DNA of 38,755 bases from an uncultured Clostridia bacterium (GCA_944387495.1 CALXFD010000020.1:1-38755), one strand, 5' to 3'. Shown: positions 9,062-16,347, counted from the stretch's first letter. Program-made: numbers and translations. The notes: a model not told the origin generated them from the letters alone.

Positions 9062-9325
9062 ATGGAAGTTTTAAAAATTTCATCAAAATCAAACCCTAAT
9101 TCAGTTGCAGGAGCAATTGCTGGATTAGTTAAAGAATCAAACAAAGCAGAAATGCAAGCAATTGGTGCAGGAGCACTAAATCAAGCGGTAAAAGCAGTAG
9201 CAATAGCAAGAGGATTTGTAGCACCATCAGGAGTAGACTTGGTATGTATACCAGCTTTTGCAGAGGTAGAAGTAGAAGGAGAAGATAGAACAGGTATAAA
9301 ATTGATTGTAGAATCAAGAGCATAG
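9062..9325 (+). CDS. spoVS: Stage V sporulation protein S
   Basis: An 87-residue Alba-like protein matching SpoVS throughout: it opens with MEVLKISSKSNPNSVAGAIA, continues with the QAIGAGALNQAVKAVAIARG helix region, and has an acidic loop (EVEVEGEDRTGIKL) before the last strand. In Bacillus it is needed for late sporulation and affects septation; the biochemical role is unclear. AGGAGG is 8 bases upstream of the ATG. A terminator follows directly, so it is probably transcribed alone or with ymdB. Confidence 0.95.
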   Translation: MEVLKISSKSNPNSVAGAIAGLVKESNKAEMQAIGAGALNQAVKAVAIARGFVAPSGVDLVCIPAFAEVEVEGEDRTGIKLIVESRA

Positions 9326-9332
9326 ATTTTTT

Positions 9333-9359
9333 ATGAGGAAGTAAAACTTCCTCATTTTT
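9333..9359 (+). terminator. spoVS terminator
   Basis: Perfect 10-bp stem (ATGAGGAAGT, loop AAA) followed by TTTT. Confidence 0.9.
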
Positions 9360-9475
9360 GTATATATCACTATTTTTCTAAGGTAAAATTAGTAATACTT
9401 ATGCTTGACAATAAAAGTGTTTTATGAAAAAATAGGACTGGTAAAAAATTATAAGAAGAAATAGGAGGAACAAAA

Positions 9476-9937
9476 ATGGAAAAAGTTAGAGGATTTGAGA
9501 TAGCAAAAGGATTTGAAAATCAAGGAATAAATTTACCAGTAAGAAAAACAAAATATTCTGCTGGATATGATGTAGAAGCAGCAGAAGATACTGTTATACC
9601 AAGTTTTAAGAAAGGTATGGCACCTACTATGGTTAAAACTGGAATTAAAGCTTATATGCAAGATGATGAAATGTTATTATTATATAATCGTAGTTCTAAC
9701 CCAAAAAAGAAAGGATTAATTTTAGCAAATAGTGTAGGTGTAGTTGATAAAGATTATTATGGAAATCCAGATAATGATGGACATATCATGTTTGCTTTTT
9801 ATAATATAAAAGATGAAGATATTACTATAAAAAAAGGTGAGGCTATTGGACAAGCTATCTTCCAAAAATATTTAGTTACAGATGATGATGTAGCAGAGGG
9901 AGAAAGAGTTGGAGGATTTGGTTCAACAAGTAAATAA
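9476..9937 (+). CDS. dut: dUTP diphosphatase
   Basis: A 153-residue trimeric-type dUTPase that splits dUTP to dUMP and pyrophosphate, limiting uracil in DNA. The conserved motifs are visible: AGYDVEAAED (1), NRSSNPKKKGL (2), ANSVGVVDKDYYGN (3, with the catalytic Asp), GQAIFQKY (4) and the C-terminal RVGGFGSTSK (5) that closes over the substrate. The long insertion before motif 2 is typical of clostridial and phage-like dUTPases. AGGAGG lies 7 bases before the ATG. A TTGACA at 9415 could be its -35, but the -10 is poor. Confidence 0.93.
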   Translation: MEKVRGFEIAKGFENQGINLPVRKTKYSAGYDVEAAEDTVIPSFKKGMAPTMVKTGIKAYMQDDEMLLLYNRSSNPKKKGLILANSVGVVDKDYYGNPDNDGHIMFAFYNIKDEDITIKKGEAIGQAIFQKYLVTDDDVAEGERVGGFGSTSK

Positions 9938-10050
9938 TAGCATATAGCATTGTTATAATAGATAGTCTATAAAAAAATTAAAACAAAAAAATAAAAAAAA
10001 TTTATCCTTAGAAACAAAAGGGATTGAATGGATTTTTTACATAAAAAGTA

Positions 10051-10081
10051 GTGGTAAAGGCTTTGACTTTTACCACTTTTT
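10051..10081 (+). terminator. dut terminator overlapping the carD promoter
   Basis: GTGGTAAA pairs with TTTACCAC across a 10-base loop and is followed by TTTTT. The loop contains the TTGACT -35 of the next promoter. Confidence 0.7.
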
Positions 10082-10091
10082 GTAGTATAAT
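10063..10091 (+). promoter_or_regulatory. carD promoter
   Basis: TTGACT (10063-10068), 17 bases, TATAAT (10086-10091). The start of transcription would fall near 10098, about 85 bases before the carD ATG. Confidence 0.8.
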
Positions 10092-10110
10092 AAAGATGGT
10101 TAAAAAATCC

Positions 10111-10151
10111 AATAAAGTTAAAATATAGACATAACTTTATTATATTTTTTT
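10111..10151 (+). terminator. Terminator-like hairpin in the carD leader
   Basis: AATAAAGTTA (10111-10120) pairs perfectly with TAACTTTATT (10132-10141) and is followed by ATATTTTTTT. It lies within the predicted 5' leader of carD, so it could attenuate carD. With only two G-C pairs the stem is weak. Confidence 0.45.
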
Positions 10152-10183
10152 GCTGATAAAAATGCTGAAAGGAGTTGACTTAC

Positions 10184-10744
10184 ATGTTTAATGTAGGAGA
10201 CAAAATAGTGTATCCAATGCATGGAGCAGGAACAATAGACGCAATAGAGGAAAAAGATATTTTAGGGCAAAAACAATCATATTACATACTTAAAATGCCT
10301 GGTGAGGTTAAAGTAATGATACCTACTGCAAAAGCAGAAGAAGTAGGTGTTAGAAATATAATAAATAAAGAATCAGCAGACGAAGTTTTAGGAGTACTAG
10401 AAAAAGATGAAACAGCTATGGATAAAAACTGGAATAAACGTTATAGAGATAATATGGATAAAATGAAAAGCGGAGATATTTATGAAATCGCAGATGTTGT
10501 AAGAAATTTAAGTTTTAAACAAAAAGAAAAAGGTCTTTCAACAGGTGAAAAGAAGATGCTAAATAATGCAAAACAAATTTTAGTTAGTGAATTAGTTTTA
10601 GCAGAGCATGCTTCAAAAGAAGAAATAGAACAAATCGTAGATAATAAAATTAATACATCTTTTATGATGTTTAGAGCAGAAGATATAAAACAAGAAAGTG
10701 TTGTAAACAAATTTATACCTTTTGATGGTACAAATAATAATTAA
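10184..10744 (+). CDS. carD: CarD/CdnL-family RNA polymerase-binding transcription factor
   Basis: A 186-residue protein. The N-terminal Tudor-like domain (MFNVGDKIVYPMHGAGTIDA, about residues 1-55) binds the RNA polymerase beta subunit in this family. The helical C-terminal domain includes WNKRYRDNMDKMKSGDIYEI, a typical DNA-contacting element. Homologues stabilise open complexes at rRNA and other promoters. ATG at 10184 is 9 bases after AAAGGAG and gives the usual family N-terminus; a TTG at 10175 is too close to the ribosome site. It has its own promoter with a hairpin in the leader, and a strong terminator after. Confidence 0.88.
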   Translation: MFNVGDKIVYPMHGAGTIDAIEEKDILGQKQSYYILKMPGEVKVMIPTAKAEEVGVRNIINKESADEVLGVLEKDETAMDKNWNKRYRDNMDKMKSGDIYEIADVVRNLSFKQKEKGLSTGEKKMLNNAKQILVSELVLAEHASKEEIEQIVDNKINTSFMMFRAEDIKQESVVNKFIPFDGTNNN

Positions 10745-10776
10745 TTATTTAGAATTTAAGCTGAATGCAGTAGGCT

Positions 10777-10818
10777 AGAACTAGGAAATATTATGAATAA
10801 TATTTTCTAGTTCTTTTT
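10777..10818 (+). terminator. carD terminator
   Basis: A 17-bp stem with one G-T pair (AGAACTAGGAAATATTA, loop TGAA) and a TTTT tail. It also separates carD from the convergent minus-strand pair. Confidence 0.9.
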
Positions 10819-10829
10819 ATTAGAAATAT

Positions 10830-11585
10830 TTATAATTCTATTAAATCTTGCCAATATTTTTTAGGCATAAATTGCATTTGGCATCTTTCATTTTTTCTTT
10901 CTTTAATAGAAATTGTATTAAAAAATAATTTCCAAAGTTCCTGATATTTTTGCTCATTATCTTTTATAGTAGGAATAGAAATATTAATATTATCAACAAT
11001 CCTATATTCATTGCCATTATAAATAAAATATAACTCTCTATTTTTATCATGTATTATAAATTTTTGTGAAGGTAGCCTTCTTATAAAATGATGTCCCAAT
11101 GGTTCTATAATATCATTTTCAGGATGAATAGAAGCATAAAAAATATTATTATCTATTTCTATAAATCTTAAAAGACCTTTTAATTTGTGACATTCAGATA
11201 ATGTATATTTTCTCATCAAGATTACAGAATACACATAAGATAAAGTGAGCATTGTATTAATTTTAGGACCAACATCAAAACCATTACATAAATATTTTAA
11301 TATATTTATTTCTTTATCTTTTCTATTAGAATTAAAAGCATAAAAACTATTATATAATGCCTCATAACATATATTTTTATTAATACCATTAAAAACTCTT
11401 TCAGCTTTATTTTCATCAGTTTTTATATAAAAAACTTTATCTAAAAAATTAGGAATATATTTTTCCTCTGCATAAACATTTTGAGGTAGTAATTTATTAG
11501 AATAACAATAAAAAACAATTGTTAATAATCCGTTAAAAGTACCATCATATGTAAAAATTTTATTTATAAGCTTCCAGTTAGACAT
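10830..11585 (-). CDS. DUF4130/TIGR03915-type partner of a radical SAM DNA repair or modification protein
   Basis: A 251-residue protein resembling the TIGR03915 family (probable DNA metabolism protein, DUF4130 domain), which almost always accompanies the radical SAM gene found directly upstream here. Features are the N-terminal FTYDGTFNGLLTIVF, a middle helical part with FDVGPKINTMLTLSYVY, LRFIEIDNNIFYASIHPEND, and the late PLGHHFIRRLPSQKFIIHD containing a conserved histidine pair. The activity is unknown; a link to uracil-DNA-glycosylase-like proteins has been suggested for the group. AGGAGG lies 11 bases before the ATG. The first 22 bases overlap the end of the radical SAM gene, indicating translational coupling. 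Confidence 0.75.
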   Translation of the reverse strand: MSNWKLINKIFTYDGTFNGLLTIVFYCYSNKLLPQNVYAEEKYIPNFLDKVFYIKTDENKAERVFNGINKNICYEALYNSFYAFNSNRKDKEINILKYLCNGFDVGPKINTMLTLSYVYSVILMRKYTLSECHKLKGLLRFIEIDNNIFYASIHPENDIIEPLGHHFIRRLPSQKFIIHDKNRELYFIYNGNEYRIVDNINISIPTIKDNEQKYQELWKLFFNTISIKERKNERCQMQFMPKKYWQDLIEL

Positions 11586-12863
11586 TTTATTTTATCCTCC
11601 TTTGTAGGGAGCAAATTATCAAAAATAGATAATTGCTCAAATTTTTGTGATGGCAAATTTTTTCTTTCTGATGAAAGCAAATTTGTTTCTATAAAATTTT
11701 TATTAAATTTATAAACATGTTCAAAATATTTGCCTTTACAAGTTATAAAATATTGAGCTCTTTTAAGAACAACACCTAATTTTTTTAAACTATCAAAATT
11801 TAAAGAAAATTCACGTCTAGCAGATATAATTTTTTTTGCACTTATTACTCCAATTCCAGGAACTCTAAGCAAAGTATAATAATTAGCAGTATTAATTTCT
11901 ACTGGAAATTTATCTAAATTACGCAATGCCCAATCACATTTAGGGTCTAGCAAAGTGCTAAAATTAGGGTTTTCTTTATTCAAAAGTTCATCTGCTGTAA
12001 AACCATAAAACCTCAAAAGCCAATCAGCTTGATAAAGCCTGTTTTCTCTTAAAAGAGGTGGTTTTTCTAATGTTGGTAAATTTCTATCATTATTTACTGA
12101 AATATATGCAGAATAGTAAACTCTTTTTAGGCTAAGTTTTTTATACATACTTTCAGATAATTTCAATATTTTTAAATCACTTTCAGGTGTAGCACCAACA
12201 ATCAATTGAGTAGTTTGACCAGCTGGAACAAAATTCTTTTTAAATCTTGACTTATCTTGGTGATTAATTTTTATATTATTTGAAATATATTTCATTGGAT
12301 GAATAATGCCATCTTTTTCTTTTTGTGGAGCTAAAAGTTTTAAACTATCATTAGAAGGTAATTCTATATTAATACTTAACCTATCAACTAAACATCCTAA
12401 TTTATCAATTAAATCTTGATTACAACCAGGAATAGTTTTGCAATGAATATATCCATTAAAATTATATTCATTTCTTAAAATAGATACAGTATTAATTAAT
12501 AATTCCATAGTATAATCAGGAGAGCGTACAACAGCAGAGCTTAAAAAAAGTCCTTCAATATAGTTTCTCTTATAAAAATTGATAGTTAAATCAGCAACTT
12601 CTCTTGGTGTAAAAGTGGCTCTTGGAACAGAATTTGTAGCTCTATTTATACAATATTTACAATCATAGATACAGCTATTTGAAAAAAGAATTTTTAAAAG
12701 AGAAATACATCTACCATCAGCACCCCATGTATGGCAGATACCGTGATATATCGCCATTACCAATACCATTATTCTTATTTTTTCTATTACTGCCACTCGA
12801 ACTGCATGAAGCATCATATTTGGCAGAATCTGCTAAGATTTTTAATTTATCAAAAATATCCAT
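11564..12863 (-). CDS. Radical SAM protein with helix-hairpin-helix, TIGR03916 type (putative DNA repair/modification), N-terminal frameshift
   Basis: The intact part (minus strand from 12817) has the 4Fe-4S motif CIYDCKYC (CX3CX2C), a TIM-barrel region, and a helix-hairpin-helix (LLRVPGIGVISAKKIISARR) suited to binding DNA. The family N-terminus (MDIFDKLKILADSAKYDAS, then CSSSGSNRKN) is encoded in another frame from ATG 12863, 7 bases after GGAGG. Joining them needs loss of one base in the GGCG at 12753-12756, giving GNAIYHGICHTW. It is therefore frameshifted by one base, by mutation or sequence error. A perfect promoter lies upstream. It forms an operon with the DUF4130-like gene. The substrate is unknown. 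Confidence 0.8.
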
Positions 12864-12888
12864 AAAGCTACCTCCAAACATATGTGTG

Positions 12889-12917
12889 ATTATATCATAA
12901 TAAAATTATAGTGTCAA
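12889..12917 (-). promoter_or_regulatory. Promoter of the radical SAM / DUF4130 operon
   Basis: On the minus strand TTGACA (12917-12912), 17 bases, TATAAT (12894-12889): a perfect consensus 26 bases before ATG 12863. Its position supports 12863 as the original start of the radical SAM gene. Confidence 0.85.
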
Positions 12918-12930
12918 ATATTTGTTTGGA

Positions 12931-12969
12931 TAAAATAAAAATGAGCAGAAATTATATTCTACTCATTTT
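12931..12969 (-). terminator. Terminator of the vanW-flippase operon
   Basis: A 13-bp stem with one mismatch (AAAATGAGTAGAA on the minus strand), then TTTTTATTTT on the minus strand, directly after the flippase stop. Confidence 0.75.
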
Positions 12970-12973
12970 ATAG

Positions 12974-14488
12974 CTAATTATGGAATTGTCTATAATACCT
13001 ATCAGCACCTTTTATATTAAATAAAAAAATAATTAAAGCATACACACCAATAAAAAAAGCAAGCTTAAACACAACATTCCACAAAAAAGGAAGAAAAGAA
13101 AAATTAAAAAACATAGTAATTCCATAAGCCAAAATACAAGCTATAATTGGTTTAATGCAAATATTCTTTACATTGATAGAAAATGTAATTCTTTTTCGCA
13201 ATTGAATACTACTAATAGTAAAATTAAGTAATTCACTAACAAAAATACTTAAAATATAACCTGTCATACCCAAATGAGGTACAACGAAAAATATAATTGT
13301 AATAGTAACAACTAAATCTATAATATTGCATAACATAACACTAACTTGTTCATTAATACCTTTTAAAATATTATCAATAACATTATCTATGTACATAAAG
13401 AAAACTAATGGAGCAAGAATTTTGAGCCATTTTCCAGCTTCTAAATTTTGATAAATTAGAATGCTTAATTCATTTCCATAAAACAAGAAAATACTAGACA
13501 TTGCAATAGAAAAAATAAAAGTACTTTTAAAAATAGTATTACAAATATATTTCATTCTATTTGTATTTTTTCCAGCTAGTAACCTTGAAAACTCAGGAAC
13601 AAGTAATCCGCTAAAAGAAGCAATAAATACATTAGCAAAAAGCAATACAGGCATAACCATTCCACTTATTAAACCATAGCCAGATACAGCCATTTGATAT
13701 GTCATACCAGACATAGATAATCTAAGTGGGATAAGAAATTGCTTTAAAGAAGAAAGACCAGAGCGGATACATGAAGTTATGGAAATTGGGAAAGCAATTT
13801 TAAAAATCCTTTTTTTCATTTGAATAGGTAAATTTCTTTTATTTATATATTTTTTTCTATCTATTAAATAAAAAATAATATTTAAAGAAAAAGAAAATAG
13901 TTCAGAGAACACATCAGCTAATATTAATGAAATACAAATTGCTTCAATTTCCTTAGAAATACTAAATTGCAATAAAATAATTGTAACTATTATTTTTACA
14001 CTAACTTCTAATGTTTGAGAAATTGCACTTTTATAAGATTTTGCAACAGAAGAGAAATATCCTCCTATTACAGAAGAAATAGAAATAAAAGGCAATCCAA
14101 GAGAAATTGCATAAATTGGCATAGGTGAAACAGAATCATTTAATAAAAAATGTGTTACACAAGGTGCAAATATAATTATAAGTATAGATGCAACAATACC
14201 AAGTAATAATGCAAAAAACATACATGTTCTAACAGCTTTTATTCCATTAATATAATTTTTCTTCTCAAATTCTTCTGAGACAATACAGGTACAAGCTATG
14301 CCAATTCCGGAAGTCGCAACAGTTATTGCAAATGAATAAACAGACATAATTAAACTAAAAATACCAATTGTTTCAGAACCAACTTTATTTGCTACATATA
14401 TATTAAAAACTAAACTAATACCTCTCATTAATAGAGCAGTAGAAGTTAGTATAAAACCATTAATAAAAAATAATTTTGCTCTTCTCAA
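12974..14488 (-). CDS. SpoVB/MATE-like polysaccharide flippase
   Basis: A 504-residue membrane protein with about 14 hydrophobic segments and the polysaccharide-biosynthesis (MVF/MOP) fold. It begins with GFILTSTALLMRGISLVFN, typical of SpoVB, and has GLPFISISSVIGGYFSSV and VPEFSRLLAGKN in the expected places. The group flips lipid-linked sugars: SpoVB acts in spore cortex synthesis, and close relatives include lipid II flippases. The start is TTG, 8 bases after GGTGAT. It follows vanW by 64 bases. Whether it is sporulation-specific cannot be told; the nearby spoVS is only suggestive. Confidence 0.82.
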   Translation of the reverse strand: MRRAKLFFINGFILTSTALLMRGISLVFNIYVANKVGSETIGIFSLIMSVYSFAITVATSGIGIACTCIVSEEFEKKNYINGIKAVRTCMFFALLLGIVASILIIIFAPCVTHFLLNDSVSPMPIYAISLGLPFISISSVIGGYFSSVAKSYKSAISQTLEVSVKIIVTIILLQFSISKEIEAICISLILADVFSELFSFSLNIIFYLIDRKKYINKRNLPIQMKKRIFKIAFPISITSCIRSGLSSLKQFLIPLRLSMSGMTYQMAVSGYGLISGMVMPVLLFANVFIASFSGLLVPEFSRLLAGKNTNRMKYICNTIFKSTFIFSIAMSSIFLFYGNELSILIYQNLEAGKWLKILAPLVFFMYIDNVIDNILKGINEQVSVMLCNIIDLVVTITIIFFVVPHLGMTGYILSIFVSELLNFTISSIQLRKRITFSINVKNICIKPIIACILAYGITMFFNFSFLPFLWNVVFKLAFFIGVYALIIFLFNIKGADRYYRQFHN

Positions 14489-14552
14489 AATATCACCATT
14501 TAATAATATTTAGAAAAAAGCAAAATATTCTTCTTGACACGTCCCCAATGTT

Positions 14553-15281
14553 TCACTTGATAATATTTATAGTAGTAGTAACAGTAGCTCCATCTGTTGA
14601 AGCTAAAATTTTAATATCATTACCTGTATTATTCTTAAACTTAAAATCATAGCTACCATAAGCAACTGCTGCATCTTTATCTTTTTTTACATATGGTACA
14701 TGATTACTATGTGGATGTCTTTCTACAACTTGTAAATTTGGGTTTGCTAATACGGCATTATATAATGTACTACTTATTTGGCAATTACCGCCACCATAGC
14801 CTTTTTTCTTGTTTCCATTGTGGTCATATATATCTGCTTTTTCATATCCTTTACTACTTGTAGAAGGACCAACAGTATTACAAAATGAAAAAGTTGCACC
14901 ATTTTTTACAATTGTTCCATTTAATGTTGAACATGTGATTTTTATATTGTTTTGTCTACTACTATCTTTGGAATAAATATTGGTTGTAAAAGTAGAAAGT
15001 TGTTCTTCAATAGGGGTTTTGGCTTTTTCAGAATTAGTATTTGTAGTATTTTCAGATGTAGTGTTATTTGTTGTATTATCATTTGAAATTTCATTTTGCT
15101 CTGTATTGTTAGTAGTATTATCTTGTTCAACATTTTCATTTTTTACATTATTTTCAGCAGATGTTTTATTTGCTTCATAATTACTAGAATTGGTATTATT
15201 ATTTCTAGCAAACATATAAATACCTATACCAATTAAAACTATCAAAAATAAAATTATAAAAATTCCTGTTTTTTTATTCAT
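14553..15281 (-). CDS. VanW-family protein, membrane anchored
   Basis: A 242-residue protein: one N-terminal membrane anchor (about residues 6-25), a low-complexity Asn/Thr/Glu spacer (about 27-90), and a VanW domain (about 95-240) with GATFSFCNTVGPSTSSKGY, KKGYGGGNCQISSTLYNAVL and ERHPHSNHVPY. VanW domains are common in clostridial envelope proteins. The function is not established; peptidoglycan-related roles are assumed from the van cluster where it was first named. GGTGAT precedes the ATG. It is the first gene of an operon with the flippase and is divergent from a 59-residue membrane protein. Confidence 0.88.
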   Translation of the reverse strand: MNKKTGIFIILFLIVLIGIGIYMFARNNNTNSSNYEANKTSAENNVKNENVEQDNTTNNTEQNEISNDNTTNNTTSENTTNTNSEKAKTPIEEQLSTFTTNIYSKDSSRQNNIKITCSTLNGTIVKNGATFSFCNTVGPSTSSKGYEKADIYDHNGNKKKGYGGGNCQISSTLYNAVLANPNLQVVERHPHSNHVPYVKKDKDAAVAYGSYDFKFKNNTGNDIKILASTDGATVTTTINIIK

Positions 15282-15321
15282 AAAATCACCAGTCTTATTG
15301 TAACCAAAAATTAAAAAATTA

Positions 15322-15350
15322 TTGACAATTATTTAAAAAATAAGTATAAT
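15322..15350 (+). promoter_or_regulatory. Promoter of the 59-residue membrane protein
   Basis: TTGACA, 17 bases, TATAAT, all perfect, 34 bases before the ATG. Such a strong promoter is good support for the small gene. Confidence 0.85.
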
Positions 15351-15384
15351 AAATATGTAAAGTGAAAAAATAAAGGAGAAAAAA

Positions 15385-15564
15385 ATGCTTGCTAAATATT
15401 GGAAAAAAATAGGTTTATTAATTTTAATAATTGCATGTGTATTTAATATAATGAGCAAATTAGTTAATAAATTATCACTTAACAGTGAAATGTTATCTTC
15501 CGCTCAATATGTACAAAATGAAGAGCAAAAAGAAGAATCTGAAAATATAACAGAAAATCAATAA
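15385..15564 (+). CDS. 59-residue membrane protein
   Basis: ATG is 7 bases after AAAGGAG and follows a perfect sigma-A promoter. The product starts MLAKYWKKIGLLILIIACVF, a positive N-terminus with one membrane helix (about residues 8-24), then a short outside segment and an acidic Gln/Glu-rich tail (QNEEQKEESENITENQ). No family is recognised. The signals before it are among the best in the window, so it is very probably expressed. It is transcribed away from vanW and just ahead of rpmE, which has its own promoter after the stop. Confidence 0.7.
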   Translation: MLAKYWKKIGLLILIIACVFNIMSKLVNKLSLNSEMLSSAQYVQNEEQKEESENITENQ

Positions 15565-15571
15565 ATAAGAC

Positions 15572-15600
15572 TTGAAATATTTTTAAATATATGTTATTAT
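15572..15600 (+). promoter_or_regulatory. rpmE promoter
   Basis: TTGAAA, 17 bases, TATTAT, ending 45 bases before the rpmE ATG. Confidence 0.6.
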
Positions 15601-15645
15601 AAAAACTAGTCGAATTATTTTATCATGAGAAAGAGGTGAACTGTA

Positions 15646-15846
15646 ATGAAAGAAGGAATACATCCAAATTATAATCAAACTACAATAACATGTGCATGTG
15701 GAAATGTTTTAGAAGTAGGTTCAACAAAAAAAGATATAAAAGTAGATATTTGTTCAAAATGTCATCCATTCTGGACAGGTAACCTAAGACAAGAAACAGC
15801 AGGTGGTAGAGCAGATAGATTTAAGAAAAAATATGGACTTGCATAA
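15646..15846 (+). CDS. rpmE: 50S ribosomal protein L31 (bL31), zinc form
   Basis: A 66-residue ribosomal protein. It keeps the zinc-binding cysteines of the C+ type (TCACGN and [10 protein letters not shown]), then the basic [12 protein letters not shown] end. bL31 bridges the subunits at the central protuberance, and the zinc form also stores zinc. AAGAGGTGA precedes the ATG. It has its own promoter and terminator. Confidence 0.97.
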   Translation: MKEGIHPNYNQTTITCACGNVLEVGSTKKDIKVDICSKCHPFWTGNLRQETAGGRADRFKKKYGLA

Positions 15847-15925
15847 TTAAATTCAATAATTAAAAAATTGAAATTTAAAAAGTAAGTCAAAATTTTAATT
15901 GTATTTAGAATATTTTAGTAAATAT

Positions 15926-15959
15926 AGTTTTAGATTAAAAAGTCTAAAGCTATTTTTTT
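15926..15959 (+). terminator. rpmE terminator
   Basis: An 11-bp stem with two G-T pairs (AGTTTTAGATT, loop AAAA, AGTCTAAAGCT) and then ATTTTTTT. It ends before the long palindrome begins. Confidence 0.85.
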
Positions 15960-16013
15960 ATCTAAAAAGGGGGTATTCTTTAATTTACAATATAAGCAAA
16001 AAGATAAATGCTG

Positions 16014-16049
16014 TGCTTAGGTTGGTGCTTATGCTTATGTTAATGCTTA
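16014..16049 (+). repeat. TGCTTA hexamers in 6-bp phase within the left arm
   Basis: TGCTTA occurs at 16014, 16026, 16032 and 16044, all in the same 6-bp register, with degenerate hexamers (GGTTGG, TGTTAA) between. The complements lie in the right arm at 16230-16265, where one unit has changed to TAAGTA. Confidence 0.75.
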
Positions 16050-16087
16050 GGGGGATATGTATAAAATATTTATGCAGTGACGAATGC

Positions 16088-16190
16088 ACCCGGGAATAGC
16101 CGTATGCCTTCTTAGCAATAAGCAAATGAGGAAGCGGTTCCCGAGAGGCTCGTTTGTTTATTGATTAGAAGGCATAGGCTATGGGAGGGT
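16088..16190. other. Central hairpin of the palindrome, candidate structured RNA
   Basis: Pairing from outside in: ACCC/GGGT, an internal loop with GGGA on both sides, ATAGCC/GGCTAT, a bulged G at 16102, TATGCCTTCT/AGAAGGCATA, a small internal loop, then 16117-16130 with 16149-16162, which pairs fully if two G-U pairs (16122/16157 and 16127/16152) are allowed. The 18-base apical region contains TTCCCG (16138-16143), complementary to CGGGAA (16091-16096) in the internal loop, so a pseudoknot is possible. No known RNA family was recognised. Confidence 0.55.
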
Positions 16191-16318
16191 AAGCCGAGGA
16201 GCGGAATAAATATTTTATACATATCCCCCTAAGCATTAACATAAGCATAAGTACCAACCTAAGCACAGCATTTATCTTTTTGCTTACACTGCAAATTAAA
16301 GAAAAGCCTATAAATTAC

Positions 16319-16347
16319 TTGCAAAATTCGCCAAAATATAATAAAAT
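16319..16347 (+). promoter_or_regulatory. Probable miaB-mutS promoter
   Basis: TTGCAA, 17 bases, TAAAAT, 23 bases before the miaB ATG and just outside the right end of the palindrome. Confidence 0.5.

Larger units (their letters stand above)
15971..16308. repeat. 338-bp imperfect palindrome with 96-nt arms and a structured GC-rich core
   Basis: This fills most of the 524-base gap between rpmE and miaB. Left arm 15978-16073 and right arm 16206-16301 are reverse complements at 92 of 96 positions (mismatches at 15987, 15990, 15992 and 16027), with weaker pairing out to 15971/16308. The 81-nt part from 15993 to 16073 has one mismatch. Between the arms is a separately folded core on the same axis (sum 32279). 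GC rises to about half in the core while the surroundings are about a quarter. No convincing coding frame and no clear target-site duplication are seen. It could be a structured RNA locus, a MITE-like element or a cruciform site. Confidence 0.9.

Noticed and set aside
9129..9323. Leucine-rich open frame opposite spoVS
   Set aside because: It is a shadow of the A-rich spoVS codons on the other strand, with no start signals. The same applies to the similar Leu/Ile-rich frames opposite mutS, nnrD and vanY.
15899..16099. 66-residue open frame on the plus strand after rpmE
   Set aside because: It begins before the rpmE terminator, runs through it and into the palindrome arm, has no ribosome site, and its reading depends on the repeat. 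It is not a credible gene.
15971..16308. Palindrome as a retron msr-msd, IS200/IS605 end or integron attC site
   Set aside because: No reverse transcriptase, TnpA/TnpB or integrase gene is nearby, and 96-nt near-perfect arms are much longer than those structures use.
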